Source: Streptomyces sp. NBC_00775
Lineage (GTDB): Bacteria > Actinomycetota > Actinomycetes > Streptomycetales > Streptomycetaceae
Assembly (NCBI RefSeq): GCF_036347135.1
Contig: NZ_CP108938.1
Location: 7,812,001-7,876,000 of the forward strand
DNA length: 64,000 bases
Reading direction: 5' to 3'
A program made the position numbers and the translations under genes. The notes beneath the pieces were generated by a model, which worked only from the letters and a program-made list of their open reading frames with translations, ran no database searches and had not been told where the DNA came from. Each line of letters starts with the position of its first letter. The first letter of the stretch is position 1. Of the stretch, positions 52,401-61,354 are shown piece after piece.

Positions 52401-54491
52401 CCTGCCTCCCGCCATAGCTGCGTGCTCTGAAAGCGACCCCCGCAGATAGGGATTCGCATGCTCAAGAACCGACGCGTCCTCGCTCTGTTGCCGCAGAAGA
52501 TCCACGAACGCACGAGCCACGCGGAACGCAGGCCCCGGCTGCCCCTCCGCACGCGGCCCAGCGGACACCCCCCGCAGATGCTCGATGAACTCCCGGTGGT
52601 AAAGCCGATATACGGCCTGCACGCCATCGCTGTCCTCGATGACATACCGCCCGTAGCAGTTGAGCAGCCAGTCCAGATCCTCCCGCCCATAGACAGTCCC
52701 GGCCGTACTGAGCGCGGTGGCCGCCGCCTCCCACACCCCCCTGGCGGGCATGCCATTCCCAGTGCCCCAGGCGAGCGCGGTCAGCAGATCCTGCGCGGCG
52801 TGTGGGAGGGCCTCCCCGTCCCGCTCCAGCTTCGGCCCGGCGGCCAGGTCTTCCGTGAACGCAGCCGAAATGGACGCCGGAAGGCTCTGTTCCCACTCCT
52901 CGGCGCCGGTCTCGGGGAAGTGCCTGATCACGGAATCGATCGCCATCTGGGCGAACAGGAACCCCCCATGGCTCACGGAGGCCCGTCGCTTGATCAGCTC
53001 GGCGGCCTCATTGGGCAGGCCAGTACCCCGGAGGCGACGGCGGGCGTACTCCGCGATGTCGTTCCCCGTGTCCGCCTCGCCGTCCAGGCCGACCGCGCGC
53101 GCCCGAACCCCCAGGACACGACTGATCGCCTGATCCAGCGGTTCCCCGGCCTCCTCGGCTCCAGGATTGAACGGCCGGTCCCGAGAAGCCAGCAGGACGC
53201 ACGACATGCGGCTGAGCGGAGCCAGCAGCTGTTCGACGATCGGGCCGGCCTGGTCCGAGGCGGCCTCGTCCAGACCGTCCAGGACAAGGACCGGCGGCCG
53301 ACCGGAGGCGGGCCACTCCCGCTCCACATCGGCGATCAAGGCGGCCGGAGTCTCGGGAGCGTCCAGCTTCAGTTCCCGGGCGATGGCCTCCGCGAGCTGC
53401 TGGACCGTGAGGCCCCGCAGATGCAGGGAGCCGTGCACCGTGCCCACTCCCGGATCCGGATCGTCTTCGCGGAGGGCGCCGTGTTTCTTGATGTCGGCCC
53501 GGTGTACTCGGTCGGCGAGGGTCGAGATCCTCCCCAACACGGCCGACTTGCCGCTGCCCGCGCTCCCCGTGACCAGGAACAACCCCGGCTCCCTGGCCTT
53601 GCACCAGTCGACGATCTCCCTGAGCACCCGCCGGCGTCCGCTGAAGAACCAGCCCTCCTCGACACGGGCCACCCCGCGTGCCGCCCTGACCAGGTGCTCC
53701 ACGAGCTCCGGCTCGGGCTTTTCCTTCTTCTTGCGCGGGTTGCTGAACATCGGTCGGTCCCGTCCGAGGAAAGCGGGAATCGGAAGCTGGCCCTCGTCCT
53801 CCGGCCACTGGTCGAGGGCGGCCTGGATGACCGCGGATCCGGTGATCTGCCCGTTCCGGGGGCTCCATTCGTGGCGGTAGCTCTTGGTCCGGGGGCCGTC
53901 GCGCAGGACCTCGGCCACGGTCTCCAGCAGGACGCCGCGCCCCTCGGCCTTCTCCTGCGGGCGGCAGCTCGCGACGACCCCGAGCCAGTTCGACCGGCCC
54001 GGTGGCAGAGTCTTGGCGGCCAGATCGGCCAGCGCCTCGTCCAGGGATGCCATGACTCCTGCCCCCGAGTAACAGGTGTCGATGAGCAGCAGAATCTGGT
54101 CCGCACCGCTGCGCAGCGCGACGGACGTGAGTGTGTCCATCCCGTAGGTCTGCTCGGAATCCTTGATGTCGAGCGTGTCGTGCACGATCAGGCGAAGCTT
54201 GTCGTTGCGGAGCTGTCCGTGCCCCGACCACAACACAATCGCCGGCCCGTTCCCGCCCTGCTCTTTCCACCCCTTCCGCCAGGCATCCACCGAGACCTTG
54301 AGGCCATCGCGGCGCGGGTCCTCCACCACGGTCGGCGTATACCCGTACCCCTCCAGCAACGCGCAAAGGCTGGTCAACTGCTCCGCCGCGTGGGTCAGTT
54401 CGGGGAACTTCGTGCTCTCGTACCGCTGAACCACCACGCCAAGAACAGTCCCCTGAACCGGCTCGACCCGCTGCTCACTCACCCGACTCAC
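49476..54491 (-). CDS. caspase (C14)-NACHT/AAA ATPase-TPR protein
   Basis: 1671 residues. Domain order: caspase-like peptidase (1-245) with His91 ('WSGHGQL') and Cys140 ('IDTCYSGAG'); basic linker (253-262); NACHT-like STAND ATPase with Walker A 'GSAGSGKS' (Lys315), Walker B 'VLVLDGLDEA' (401-410) and 'LLASRDRP' arm; winged-helix and helical part; TPR-like array (about 721-1330) with twelve nearly identical 46-residue units; helical C-terminal tail. This is the layout of bacterial NLR-like proteins that bind a trigger with their repeats and then activate a protease. It overlaps the lipase gene by 17 bases (or 8 if GTG 54482 is used) and the CHAT gene by four, so the three are one operon. Confidence 0.92.
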   Translation of the reverse strand: MSRVSEQRVEPVQGTVLGVVVQRYESTKFPELTHAAEQLTSLCALLEGYGYTPTVVEDPRRDGLKVSVDAWRKGWKEQGGNGPAIVLWSGHGQLRNDKLRLIVHDTLDIKDSEQTYGMDTLTSVALRSGADQILLLIDTCYSGAGVMASLDEALADLAAKTLPPGRSNWLGVVASCRPQEKAEGRGVLLETVAEVLRDGPRTKSYRHEWSPRNGQITGSAVIQAALDQWPEDEGQLPIPAFLGRDRPMFSNPRKKKEKPEPELVEHLVRAARGVARVEEGWFFSGRRRVLREIVDWCKAREPGLFLVTGSAGSGKSAVLGRISTLADRVHRADIKKHGALREDDPDPGVGTVHGSLHLRGLTVQQLAEAIARELKLDAPETPAALIADVEREWPASGRPPVLVLDGLDEAASDQAGPIVEQLLAPLSRMSCVLLASRDRPFNPGAEEAGEPLDQAISRVLGVRARAVGLDGEADTGNDIAEYARRRLRGTGLPNEAAELIKRRASVSHGGFLFAQMAIDSVIRHFPETGAEEWEQSLPASISAAFTEDLAAGPKLERDGEALPHAAQDLLTALAWGTGNGMPARGVWEAAATALSTAGTVYGREDLDWLLNCYGRYVIEDSDGVQAVYRLYHREFIEHLRGVSAGPRAEGQPGPAFRVARAFVDLLRQQSEDASVLEHANPYLRGSLSEHAAMAGGRGIALVRELVELRGEVFWPDLARALGGLAVSLSKAGQREQALAPSREASDLYRSLTETNPAAYLPDLAGSLNNLAVFQSETGDRQAALTTINQAVTIRRTLAETNPSAHLPDLAASLNNLASSQSETGDRQAALTTSTQATDLYRTLAETNPATYLPNLALSLNNLATIQSETGNRQAALTTSTQATDLYRTLAETNPAAYLPDLALSLNNLSNRQSETGNRQAALTTITQAVTIRRTLAETNPAAYLPNLANSLNNLASSQRETGDRQTALTTSTQATDLYRALAETNPAAYLPDLAGSLSNLAVYQSETGNRQAALTTSAQAVTIRRTLAETNPAAYLPDLAASLNNLASIQSETGDRQTALTTSTQATDLYRTLAETNPATYLPNLATSLNNLAVYQSETGNRQAALTTSTQAVTIRRTLAETNPAAYLPALATSLNNLANIQSETGDRQAALTTSTQATDLYRTLAETNPATYLPNLALSLNNLSNRQSETGNRQAALTTINQAVTIRRTLAETNPSAYLPALATSLNNLASIQSETGDRQTALTTSTQATDLYRTLAETNPAAYLPNFAASLNNLSNRQSETGDRQTALTTSTQAVTIRRTLAETNPAAYLPNLATSLNNLAAIAPVDEALTAFTQAEQSLGAHPAAARQITVQRAEFQLTQTEPDAGIRSLIELLASPPLTGPDPAALNARHLLRDLSRTSTDAASQINDSWRTSTGAEPPAWLKLHEATLDLAIEWINCPTWAAARAFWEEHSAHLQSPETALALEELALVYEAAEQHLRVAHDATTNTPDAAFRPYLTRELLSSWITTPTWDESQAHLSDHAEHLLHDQALALLNTDTESAESAAHFALLLLAREDGIPTAYQYVRDRTPLNERVQQLLAAPNPTLLNACALLELLIHQDEFTGTVHLAISAALAEAPYDPTPWPTPDPTARDRAIAEIATLMGRSPQHAPALNTLLQSLLSTTTTP
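50538..52193 (-). repeat. TPR array: twelve 138-bp units in 276-bp dimers
   Basis: Twelve in-register units encode residues 767-1318, each beginning LNNL and containing QSETG-x-RQ-x-ALTT. Two alternating types differ in a central motif, 'QAVTIRRTLAETNP' and 'QATDLYRTLAETNP'; the order from the N-terminus is mostly strict alternation, so the copied unit is a 276-bp dimer. High DNA identity points to recent duplication or gene conversion. Confidence 0.9.
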
Positions 54492-55920
54492 CCACCAACG
54501 TCAGCGCGGTGACCGTAGACTCCGCGCGCCCCTCCACCCGTACCGCCAGCCGATAGGCCCCACCCTCCGGAGCGGGGAAACTCCCCTGATAGCGCCCGCC
54601 CCCAAGGTTCCGCAGAGACCGGGACGCCCCGTCCCGCCGGCCCGCGGGCTTCAGCTCCGCCACGACCAGCAGCTCGTCGTGCCCCTCCACGTCACCCGGC
54701 ACCGAAACCCGCACCTCATACGGCACCCCGTGCTCCAGCAGGGACGGAGCCAGCACGCTCAGCGGAGGCACATCCTCGTCCTCCGGGCCCCGGTGGAAGG
54801 GAGGCTCCTGCCCGAGCCAGCCCCAGATCGCGTCGCGCACGCCGCGGTTGTTCTGCAGGGAGCCGTGCTGCTCGTTGGGGGTGAAGGCCGTGGCTGTCAG
54901 CGATCCTGTGCCGGCGGCGTTGGCCGGGCGGGCCGAGAGGCGGGGGACGGTGCCGTCGCCGCCCTCGTCGACGCCGGCGATGTCCCACGCGGGGACCAGC
55001 AGACCGCCGGCGTACACACCCGTGGTCGCCGTCGGCTGACGTACGCCTACGACCGCGACCAGGTCGGTACGGGCATCACGGCCGGGCGCCTCCGCCGCTT
55101 GACGCAGTTCGGCGTGGAAGCGGGCCGCGTCCTCCAGGAGCTTGGTGTCGGGGCCGGGCAGGCCGGTCAGGTCGCGTGCGTAAGCGAGTTCGTGCCCGTC
55201 CGCCGTCGAAACACACGCGTAGTCCGGCGCGAGCTGGTGCAGTGAGGGGAGTGAGCGCGCGAAGCCGGTGAGGTCGACGCCGAACAGGCCCCAGCCCTTG
55301 CGCAGGCCGTTGACCAGATGGACGAGGGCGTCGAGTGAGCCGCGATGCGGGGTGCCGAGGGTGATGAGGCGGCGGGTGGTCTCGTACCCGCGCAGGCATT
55401 CCACGTAGTGGCGGGCCACCAGTCCGCCCATGGAGTGACAGAGGAACACGACCTGCGCGTCGGCGCGCTCCGGTGCCGAGGAGCGCCAGCGTTCCAGTTC
55501 CTCCGCGACGCGTTTCCGCAGGCGGTGGGCGTTGTACCGGCAGGACAGCCGCCAGTCGTACCCGAACTCGACCAGGTTCGCCGCCGTACCCGGCGGGTCG
55601 TTCGGCAGTCGGCGACGCAGGGTGAAGTTCTGCTCCAGGAACCCCAGCAGGTCGGTGTAGCCGTCGACGGGGTGCCAGATGCCCGGGATCGCGTGGAGGT
55701 CGGGCATGACGCCGACGGGACGTACGCCGTCGCCGGGGTGGTCGTCACCGGTATCGGCGGGTAACCGCAGTCCCTTGACCGACTTCCCGAAGGTGCGAAG
55801 GGCCCGCCACAGGGCACCGCCCGACAGATCCCAGATGGCGGCGCCGTCGGCGTCCGCGAGCCGGGTCCCCATGATGCCCGGCAGAAACACGACAAGGTCA
55901 GTGACAGGTGCGCGCTTCAT
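54475..55920 (-). CDS. LCAT-like lipase/acyltransferase, operon partner of NLR-like protein
   Basis: 481 residues. Alpha/beta-hydrolase of the lecithin:cholesterol acyltransferase group: 'VFLPGIMGTRL' start, 'FGYDWRLS' (the family FxYDWR), nucleophile Ser163 in 'CHSMGG', Asp322 ('EGGDGTVP') and His352 ('NEQHGSL'). A C-terminal beta domain (about 385-481) looks like an Ig-like or regulator-binding module. GGGGGGAG before ATG 55920 fixes the start; there is no signal peptide, so it acts inside the cell. It is first gene of the operon with the caspase-NACHT-TPR protein, and could be an effector attacking membrane lipid. Confidence 0.88.
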   Translation of the reverse strand: MKRAPVTDLVVFLPGIMGTRLADADGAAIWDLSGGALWRALRTFGKSVKGLRLPADTGDDHPGDGVRPVGVMPDLHAIPGIWHPVDGYTDLLGFLEQNFTLRRRLPNDPPGTAANLVEFGYDWRLSCRYNAHRLRKRVAEELERWRSSAPERADAQVVFLCHSMGGLVARHYVECLRGYETTRRLITLGTPHRGSLDALVHLVNGLRKGWGLFGVDLTGFARSLPSLHQLAPDYACVSTADGHELAYARDLTGLPGPDTKLLEDAARFHAELRQAAEAPGRDARTDLVAVVGVRQPTATTGVYAGGLLVPAWDIAGVDEGGDGTVPRLSARPANAAGTGSLTATAFTPNEQHGSLQNNRGVRDAIWGWLGQEPPFHRGPEDEDVPPLSVLAPSLLEHGVPYEVRVSVPGDVEGHDELLVVAELKPAGRRDGASRSLRNLGGGRYQGSFPAPEGGAYRLAVRVEGRAESTVTALTLVGESGE

Positions 55921-56129
55921 GCGGCTCCCCCCGTTGCGTGAACCGCTGCGGCCTGAACCCGCCCGTGGGACGGCCGCATGTGAACTGAACTGACTCACGG
56001 TAGCGAGCCGGACCGGACCGCATCAGGGGATGGGGCGATTGCGGAAGAACGACGAGAGGAAATACGACGCAGCCCCTGCCCGGAGAACTGACGCAGCTCC
56101 TGCCGGGAGAACCAACGAGGGAAATACGA

Positions 56130-56167
56130 CGGCGCCCCTGCCCGGAGAACTCCGGACAGGGGCGCCG
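56130..56167 (-). terminator. sucB terminator
   Basis: Stem of 18 pairs with one mismatch, 56130-56147 against 56150-56167, loop AA plus pairing ends. It lies 26 bases past the sucB stop. Part of its left arm is repeated upstream (about 56061-56090), a 29-base direct duplication. Nothing else is seen in 55921-56129. Confidence 0.8.
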
Positions 56168-56192
56168 TGTGAGCGACGTGCGAACGTGCGAA

Positions 56193-57986
56193 CTACAGGC
56201 CGAGCTCGACCTCGAACTCGCCGGCCTCCAGGATCGCCTTGACCGCGGTCAGGTAGCGGGCCGCGTCGGCGCCGTCCACCAGACGGTGGTCGTAGGAAAG
56301 CGTCAGGTAGGTCATGTCGCGGACGCCGATGACGGTGCCCTCTTCCGTCTCGATGACGGCCGGACGCTTGACCGTGGCGCCGATGCCCAGGATCGCGACC
56401 TGGTTCGGCGGCACGATGATCGTGTCGAAGAGCGCGCCGCGCGAGCCGGTGTTGGAGATGGTGAAGGTCGCGCCGGACAGCTCGTCCGGAGTGATCTTGT
56501 TGGCGCGGACCTTGCCCGCCAGGTCGGCCGTGGCCTTCGAGATGCCGGCGATGTTCAGGTCGCCCGCACCCTTGATGACCGGGGTCATCAGGCCCTTCTC
56601 CGAGTCCACCGCGATACCGATGTTCTCGGAGTCGAAGTAGGTGATCGTGCCCTCGGCCTCGTTGATCCGGGCGTTGATGACCGGGTGGGCCTTCAGCGCC
56701 TGGGCCGCCGCCTTCACGAAGAACGGCATCGGGGAGAGTTTGACGCCCTCGCGGGCCGCGAAGGAGTCCTTCGCCTGCGCGCGGAGCTTCATCAGGCGGG
56801 TGATGTCGACCTCGACGACCGAGGACAGCTGGGCCTGCTCGTGCAGGGCCTTCACCATGTTGTCGCCGATGACCTTGCGGATGCGGGTCATCTTGACGGT
56901 CTGGCCGCGGAGCGGGGAGACCTCGAGAACCGGGGCCTTCTTTGCGCCGGCGGCCGGAGCGGCGGCGGCGACCGGAGCCGGCGCCGGGGCGGCGGCAGCG
57001 GCCTTCGCGGCCTCGGCGGCGGCGATGACGTCCTGCTTGCGGATGCGACCGCCGACGCCGGTGCCCTTGACGGCGGCCAGGTCGACGCCGTTGTCGGCGG
57101 CGAGCTTGCGCACCAGCGGGGTCACGTACGCACCGTCGTCACCGGAGGTCGCGGCGGGCGCCGGGGCCGGGGTGACGGGGGCGGGCGCGGCGACCGGCGC
57201 GGGGGCCGGGGCCGGGGGCGCGACCGGGGCGGCGGCCTGGACCGGAGCCGGGGGCGCCACCGGGGCGGCCGGGGCGACGGGGGCCGGAGCGGGCGCCGGG
57301 GGAGCCACCGGAGCGGCGGGGGCCGGGGCGGCAGCGGCGGGAGCCGGAGCGGCGGCCGGAGCCGCGCCCGGGGCGCCGATGACGGCGAGCTTCGCGCCGA
57401 CCTCGGCGGTCTCGTCCTCGCCGACCACGATCTCCAGCAGCACGCCGGCGACCGGCGCGGGGATCTCGGTGTCGACCTTGTCCGTGGAGACCTCGAGCAG
57501 CGGCTCGTCCTCCGCGACCTCCTCGCCGACCTCCTTCAGCCAGCGGGTGACGGTGCCCTCGGTGACCGACTCGCCCAGCGCGGGCAGCACGACGTCGGTA
57601 CCGGTGGCGCCACCGGCCGGAGCGGCGGGGGCGGGGGCCGGAGCGGCCGGAGCCGCGGGGGCCTCGGCGACCGGGGCCGGGGCGGCCGGGGCCACCGGAG
57701 CGGCCACGGGCTCGGCGGCCGGAGCCGGGGCGGCGGCGGGGGCACCCGTGCCGTCGTCGATGACGGCCAGCTCGGCGCCGACCTCGACGGTCTCGTCCTC
57801 GGCGACCTTGATGGACGCCAGGATGCCGGCGACGGGCGAGGGGATCTCGGTGTCGACCTTGTCGGTCGACACTTCGAGCAGCGGCTCGTCGGCCTCGACG
57901 CGCTCGCCCTCGGCCTTCAGCCAGCGGGTGACAGTGCCCTCGGTAACGCTCTCACCGAGCGCCGGAAGGGTTACGGAAACCGGCAT
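56193..57986 (-). CDS. sucB: dihydrolipoamide acyltransferase (E2), two lipoyl domains
   Basis: 597 residues. Two biotinyl-lipoyl domains with lipoylation lysines 43 and 170 ('[12 protein letters not shown]' twice) are joined by Ala/Pro linkers. A peripheral-subunit-binding domain follows ('[20 protein letters not shown]'). The catalytic core has '[13 protein letters not shown]' with the His-Asp pair near the end. Annotated here as 2-oxoglutarate-type E2; in actinobacteria the same protein also serves pyruvate dehydrogenase. AAGGAG is upstream of the ATG. lpd follows upstream in the same direction. Its lysines are the targets of the LipA/LipB encoded in this window. Confidence 0.94.
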   Translation of the reverse strand: MPVSVTLPALGESVTEGTVTRWLKAEGERVEADEPLLEVSTDKVDTEIPSPVAGILASIKVAEDETVEVGAELAVIDDGTGAPAAAPAPAAEPVAAPVAPAAPAPVAEAPAAPAAPAPAPAAPAGGATGTDVVLPALGESVTEGTVTRWLKEVGEEVAEDEPLLEVSTDKVDTEIPAPVAGVLLEIVVGEDETAEVGAKLAVIGAPGAAPAAAPAPAAAAPAPAAPVAPPAPAPAPVAPAAPVAPPAPVQAAAPVAPPAPAPAPVAAPAPVTPAPAPAATSGDDGAYVTPLVRKLAADNGVDLAAVKGTGVGGRIRKQDVIAAAEAAKAAAAAPAPAPVAAAAPAAGAKKAPVLEVSPLRGQTVKMTRIRKVIGDNMVKALHEQAQLSSVVEVDITRLMKLRAQAKDSFAAREGVKLSPMPFFVKAAAQALKAHPVINARINEAEGTITYFDSENIGIAVDSEKGLMTPVIKGAGDLNIAGISKATADLAGKVRANKITPDELSGATFTISNTGSRGALFDTIIVPPNQVAILGIGATVKRPAVIETEEGTVIGVRDMTYLTLSYDHRLVDGADAARYLTAVKAILEAGEFEVELGL

Positions 57987-58102
57987 GGTTTCTGTTGCTC
58001 CTTACGAATGGTGCGGAAGTCTGTGGTCGTCGTCGCGCCCATGAGCGACGCGGTGACTGGGGACAGCCGGTGGCCGAGACCTGAGGCTCAGCCGGTGGCC
58101 GG

Positions 58103-59491
58103 TCAGTCGTGCGAGTGCAGCGGCTTGCCCGCGAGGGCCAGGTGGGCCTCGCCGAGCGCCTCGCTCTGCGTCGGGTGGGCGTGGATGAGCTGGGCGACCT
58201 CGGTGGGCAGCGCCTCCCAGTTGTAGATCAACTGGGCTTCGCCGACCTGCTCGCCCATGCGGTCGCCGACCATGTGGACGCCGACCACGGCACCGTCCTT
58301 CACCTGGACGAGCTTGATCTCGCCCGAGGTGCCCAGGATCTTGCTCTTGCCGTTGCCCGCGAGGTTGTACTTCAGAGCGACGACCTTGTCCGCGCCGTAG
58401 ATCTCCTTGGCCTTGGCCTCGGTGATGCCCACGGAGGCGACCTCGGGGTGGCAGTACGTCACCCGGGGCACGCCGTCGTAGTCGATCGGAACGGTCTTCA
58501 GACCGGCCAGACGCTCCGCCACCAGGATGCCCTCGGCGAAGCCGACGTGCGCGAGCTGGAGCGTCGGGACCAGGTCACCGACGGCGGAGATGGTCGGGAC
58601 GTTCGTCCGCATGTACTCGTCGACCAGGACATAGCCGCGGTCCATCGCGACGCCCTGCTCCTCGTAGCCGAGACCGGCGGAGACCGGGCCGCGGCCGACG
58701 GCGACGAGCAGCACCTCGGCCTCGAACTCCTTGCCGTCGGCAAGGGTGACCTTGACACCGTTGGCGGTGTACTCGGCCTTCGAGAAGAAGGTGCCCAGGT
58801 TGAACTTGATGCCGCGCTTGCGGAACGCGCGCTCAAGAAGCTTGGAGGAGTTCTCGTCCTCGACCGGGACGAGGTGCTTGAGGCCCTCGATCACCGTCAC
58901 GTCGGTGCCGAAGGACTTCCACGCGGAGGCGAACTCGACGCCGATGACGCCGCCGCCGAGCACGATCGCGGACTGCGGGACGCGGTCCAGGACCAGCGCG
59001 TGGTCCGAGGAGATGATGCGGTTGCCGTCGATCTCCAGGCCCGGCAGCGACTTCGGCACGGAGCCGGTCGCCAGCAGCACGTGGCGGCCCTGGACGCGCT
59101 GGCCGTTCACGTCGACGGAGGTCGGGGACGACAGGCGGCCCGTGCCCTCGATGTACGTCACCTTGCGGGACGCGATGAGACCCTGCAGACCCTTGTACAG
59201 GCCCGAGATGACCCCGTCCTTGTACTTGTGGACGGCCTCGATGTCGATGCCCTCGAAGGTGGCCTTGACACCGAACTGCGCGCTCTCGCGGGCCTGGTCG
59301 GCGATCTCACCCGCGTGCAGCAGTGCCTTTGTGGGGATGCAGCCATTGTGCAGGCAGGTACCGCCGACCTTGCCCTTCTCGATCAGGGCGACGTCCAGGC
59401 CCAGCTGCGCTCCGCGCAGCGCCGCGGCGTAACCGCCGCTACCGCCGCCGAGGATCACTAGGTCGAAAACGGTGCTGGCGTCGTTCGCCAC
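58103..59491 (-). CDS. lpdA: dihydrolipoyl dehydrogenase (E3)
   Basis: 462 residues. FAD and NAD folds ('VILGGGSGGYAAALRGAQLG', 'SAIVLGGGVIGVEFASAWKS'), the redox disulfide 'GGTCLHNGCIPTK', and the active-site His in 'HAHPTQSEALGEA'. The GTG at 59491 has GGAGGA six bases upstream and gives 462 residues, the family length. It reoxidises lipoyl groups of the E2. Downstream of it is sucB in the same direction, a probable operon. Confidence 0.96.
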   Translation of the reverse strand: MANDASTVFDLVILGGGSGGYAAALRGAQLGLDVALIEKGKVGGTCLHNGCIPTKALLHAGEIADQARESAQFGVKATFEGIDIEAVHKYKDGVISGLYKGLQGLIASRKVTYIEGTGRLSSPTSVDVNGQRVQGRHVLLATGSVPKSLPGLEIDGNRIISSDHALVLDRVPQSAIVLGGGVIGVEFASAWKSFGTDVTVIEGLKHLVPVEDENSSKLLERAFRKRGIKFNLGTFFSKAEYTANGVKVTLADGKEFEAEVLLVAVGRGPVSAGLGYEEQGVAMDRGYVLVDEYMRTNVPTISAVGDLVPTLQLAHVGFAEGILVAERLAGLKTVPIDYDGVPRVTYCHPEVASVGITEAKAKEIYGADKVVALKYNLAGNGKSKILGTSGEIKLVQVKDGAVVGVHMVGDRMGEQVGEAQLIYNWEALPTEVAQLIHAHPTQSEALGEAHLALAGKPLHSHD

Positions 59492-59727
59492 GTCACGTCC
59501 TCCATGCATGTGCGCCACGCCGGTCTCCAGTGACCGGTCGGCGGCTGGTGTCCGGCCGCTCTTCTTCGGCCCTGTGGTGGGGGCCCTGTCCTGCCGAGAA
59601 CCCATCTTCGCACTTGTCGAGGGCGAGCGAGACGCCGGGCCGGTGTGTGAGACGTCTGATCCATCACGTCGAGAAGCTCCGGATGAGACGGAACGTGCGG
59701 ATTTCGTAGCGAGTGAAGCCTTCCTAA

Positions 59728-59765
59728 CAGCAGGCCCCGGGCGACATATCACCCGGGGCCTGCTG
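59728..59765 (-). terminator. pepA terminator
   Basis: Perfect 14-bp stem CAGCAGGCCCCGGG (59728-59741) / CCCGGGGCCTGCTG (59752-59765), 10-base loop, downstream of the leftward aminopeptidase gene. Confidence 0.8.
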
Positions 59766-59767
59766 GA

Positions 59768-59829
59768 GCGCCCCTTCAGGGGCGCGGGGAACTGCGCGAC
59801 CAGCCACGAACTACCCGCAGTCGCAAAAC
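59768..59829. repeat. dispersed intergenic repeat, copy 6 (short)
   Basis: Half-core GCGCCCCTTCAGGGGCGCGG then GGGAACTGCGCG. The small hairpin GCGCCCCTTCAGGGGCGC closes around TTC. It lies between the pepA stop and the pepA terminator. With 59492-59727, where I see only lpd promoter sequence, it fills the 342-base gap. Confidence 0.75.
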
Positions 59830-59833
59830 AGCC

Positions 59834-61354
59834 CTAGCCGAGATCCCCCGCGGCGGTCAGCTCAGCAAGACGCACCAGAGTCCGCACAGCCGACCCCGTA
59901 CCACCCTTCGGCGTATAACCGAACGGCCCGCCATCATTGAATGCGGGCCCGGCGATATCCAGGTGCGCCCAGGTGATGCCCTCGCCCACGAACTCCTTCA
60001 GGAACAGACCGGCGACCAGTCCGCCACCCATCCGCTCACCCATGTTGGCGATGTCGGCGGTCGGGGAGTCCATCCCCTTGCGCAGGTGGTCCGGCAGCGG
60101 CATCGGCCAGGACTCCTCGCCGACCTCCTCCGCCGCCTCGACGACCGAGGCGCGGAATGCGTCGTCATTGGCCATCACGCCGAACGTACGGCTGCCGAGC
60201 GCGAGCACCATCGCTCCGGTCAGCGTCGCCACGTCGATGATCGCGTCCGGCTTCTCCTCGGAGGCCTTCCACAGCGCGTCGGCGAGGACCAGGCGGCCCT
60301 CGGCGTCCGTGTTGAGGACCTCGACGGTCTTGCCGCTGTACATGCGCAGCACGTCACCCGGGCGGGTGGCGGAACCGGAGGGCATGTTCTCGGCGAGCGC
60401 GAGCCAGCCGGTGACGTTGACCTCCAGGCCGAGGCGCGCGGCGGCGACCACGGCGGCGAAGACCGCCGCCGCACCGCTCATGTCGCACTTCATCGTCTCG
60501 TTGTGCCCGGCGGGCTTGAGGGAGATGCCGCCCGAGTCGTAGGTGATGCCCTTGCCGACGAAGGCCAGGTGCTTGCTCGCCTTCGGGGAGGTGTACGACA
60601 GCTTGACCAGGCGCGGCGTGGCGGCCGAGCCGGCGCCGACGCCGAGGATGCCGCCGTAGCCACCCTTCTCCAGGGCCTTCTCGTCGAGCACCTGCACCTT
60701 GATGCCGTGCTCCTTGGCGGCCGCCGTGGCGACGGCGGCGAAGGCCTCCGGGTCGAGGTCGTTCGGCGGGGTGTTGATGAGGTCGCGGGCGCGGTTGAGC
60801 TCCTCGGTCACGGCGGTGGCGCGCGCGATCGCGGCCTTGTACGCCGCGTCGCGGGGCTTGCCGCCGAGGAGGGCGACCTCGCCGAGCGGGCCCTTGCTGT
60901 TCTTGGCGTCCTTGCCGCTGTCCTTGTACGCGTCAAAGGTGTACGCGCCCAGCCGGGCGCCCTCGGCGACGACACCGGCGTCGGCGGCGTCCGCCATCGG
61001 CAGGGCGAAGGCGGCCTTCTTGGCGCCGGCGAGCGCGCGGGCCGCGACACCGGCCGCGCGGCGCAGTGCCTCGGCGCTGAACGTGTCGTCCTGCTCCGGG
61101 ACCGCTCCCAGGCCGACGGCCACGACGACGGGGGCCTTGAAACCGGACGGCGCGGGCAGCTTCGTCACCTCGCCCTCGGCCCCGGTGGCGCCGAGGGTCT
61201 CCAGGATCCCGGCGAGCCCGCCGTCGTACGCGTTGTCCACGGCCTCGGCGCCCGGTGCGACGACCGGACCCTTGGGCCCCTTCGCGACACCGACGACGAT
61301 CGCGTCGGCCCGCAGACCAGACGCGGCGGCGGTGCTGAGAGTGAGAGCAGTCAC
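59834..61354 (-). CDS. pepA: leucyl aminopeptidase (M17)
   Basis: 506 residues. The M17 signature 'NTDAEGRLVLADAL' carries metal ligands; other ligands are in 'VGKGITYDSGGISLKP' and 'KCDMSGAA'. It removes N-terminal residues from peptides in the cytoplasm as a hexamer. GTG start at 61354. The N-terminal domain is less conserved, as usual. It stands alone with its own terminator and repeat copy 6 downstream. Confidence 0.96.
   Translation of the reverse strand: MTALTLSTAAASGLRADAIVVGVAKGPKGPVVAPGAEAVDNAYDGGLAGILETLGATGAEGEVTKLPAPSGFKAPVVVAVGLGAVPEQDDTFSAEALRRAAGVAARALAGAKKAAFALPMADAADAGVVAEGARLGAYTFDAYKDSGKDAKNSKGPLGEVALLGGKPRDAAYKAAIARATAVTEELNRARDLINTPPNDLDPEAFAAVATAAAKEHGIKVQVLDEKALEKGGYGGILGVGAGSAATPRLVKLSYTSPKASKHLAFVGKGITYDSGGISLKPAGHNETMKCDMSGAAAVFAAVVAAARLGLEVNVTGWLALAENMPSGSATRPGDVLRMYSGKTVEVLNTDAEGRLVLADALWKASEEKPDAIIDVATLTGAMVLALGSRTFGVMANDDAFRASVVEAAEEVGEESWPMPLPDHLRKGMDSPTADIANMGERMGGGLVAGLFLKEFVGEGITWAHLDIAGPAFNDGGPFGYTPKGGTGSAVRTLVRLAELTAAGDLG

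Noticed and set aside
50607..52430. 607-residue plus-strand ORF made of 'GEVVEGGGEVGEVGGGVGFG' repeats
   Set aside because: It is the antisense image of the TPR array; the repeat pattern simply mirrors the 138-bp units. The minus-strand frame has proper TPR residues and continues into the caspase and NACHT domains.
52458..54512. 684-residue plus-strand ORF
   Set aside because: Antisense to the caspase-NACHT region, with low-complexity composition and no domain.
56169..58226. 685-residue plus-strand ORF rich in Gly and Arg
   Set aside because: Antisense of the Ala/Pro linkers and lipoyl domains of sucB.
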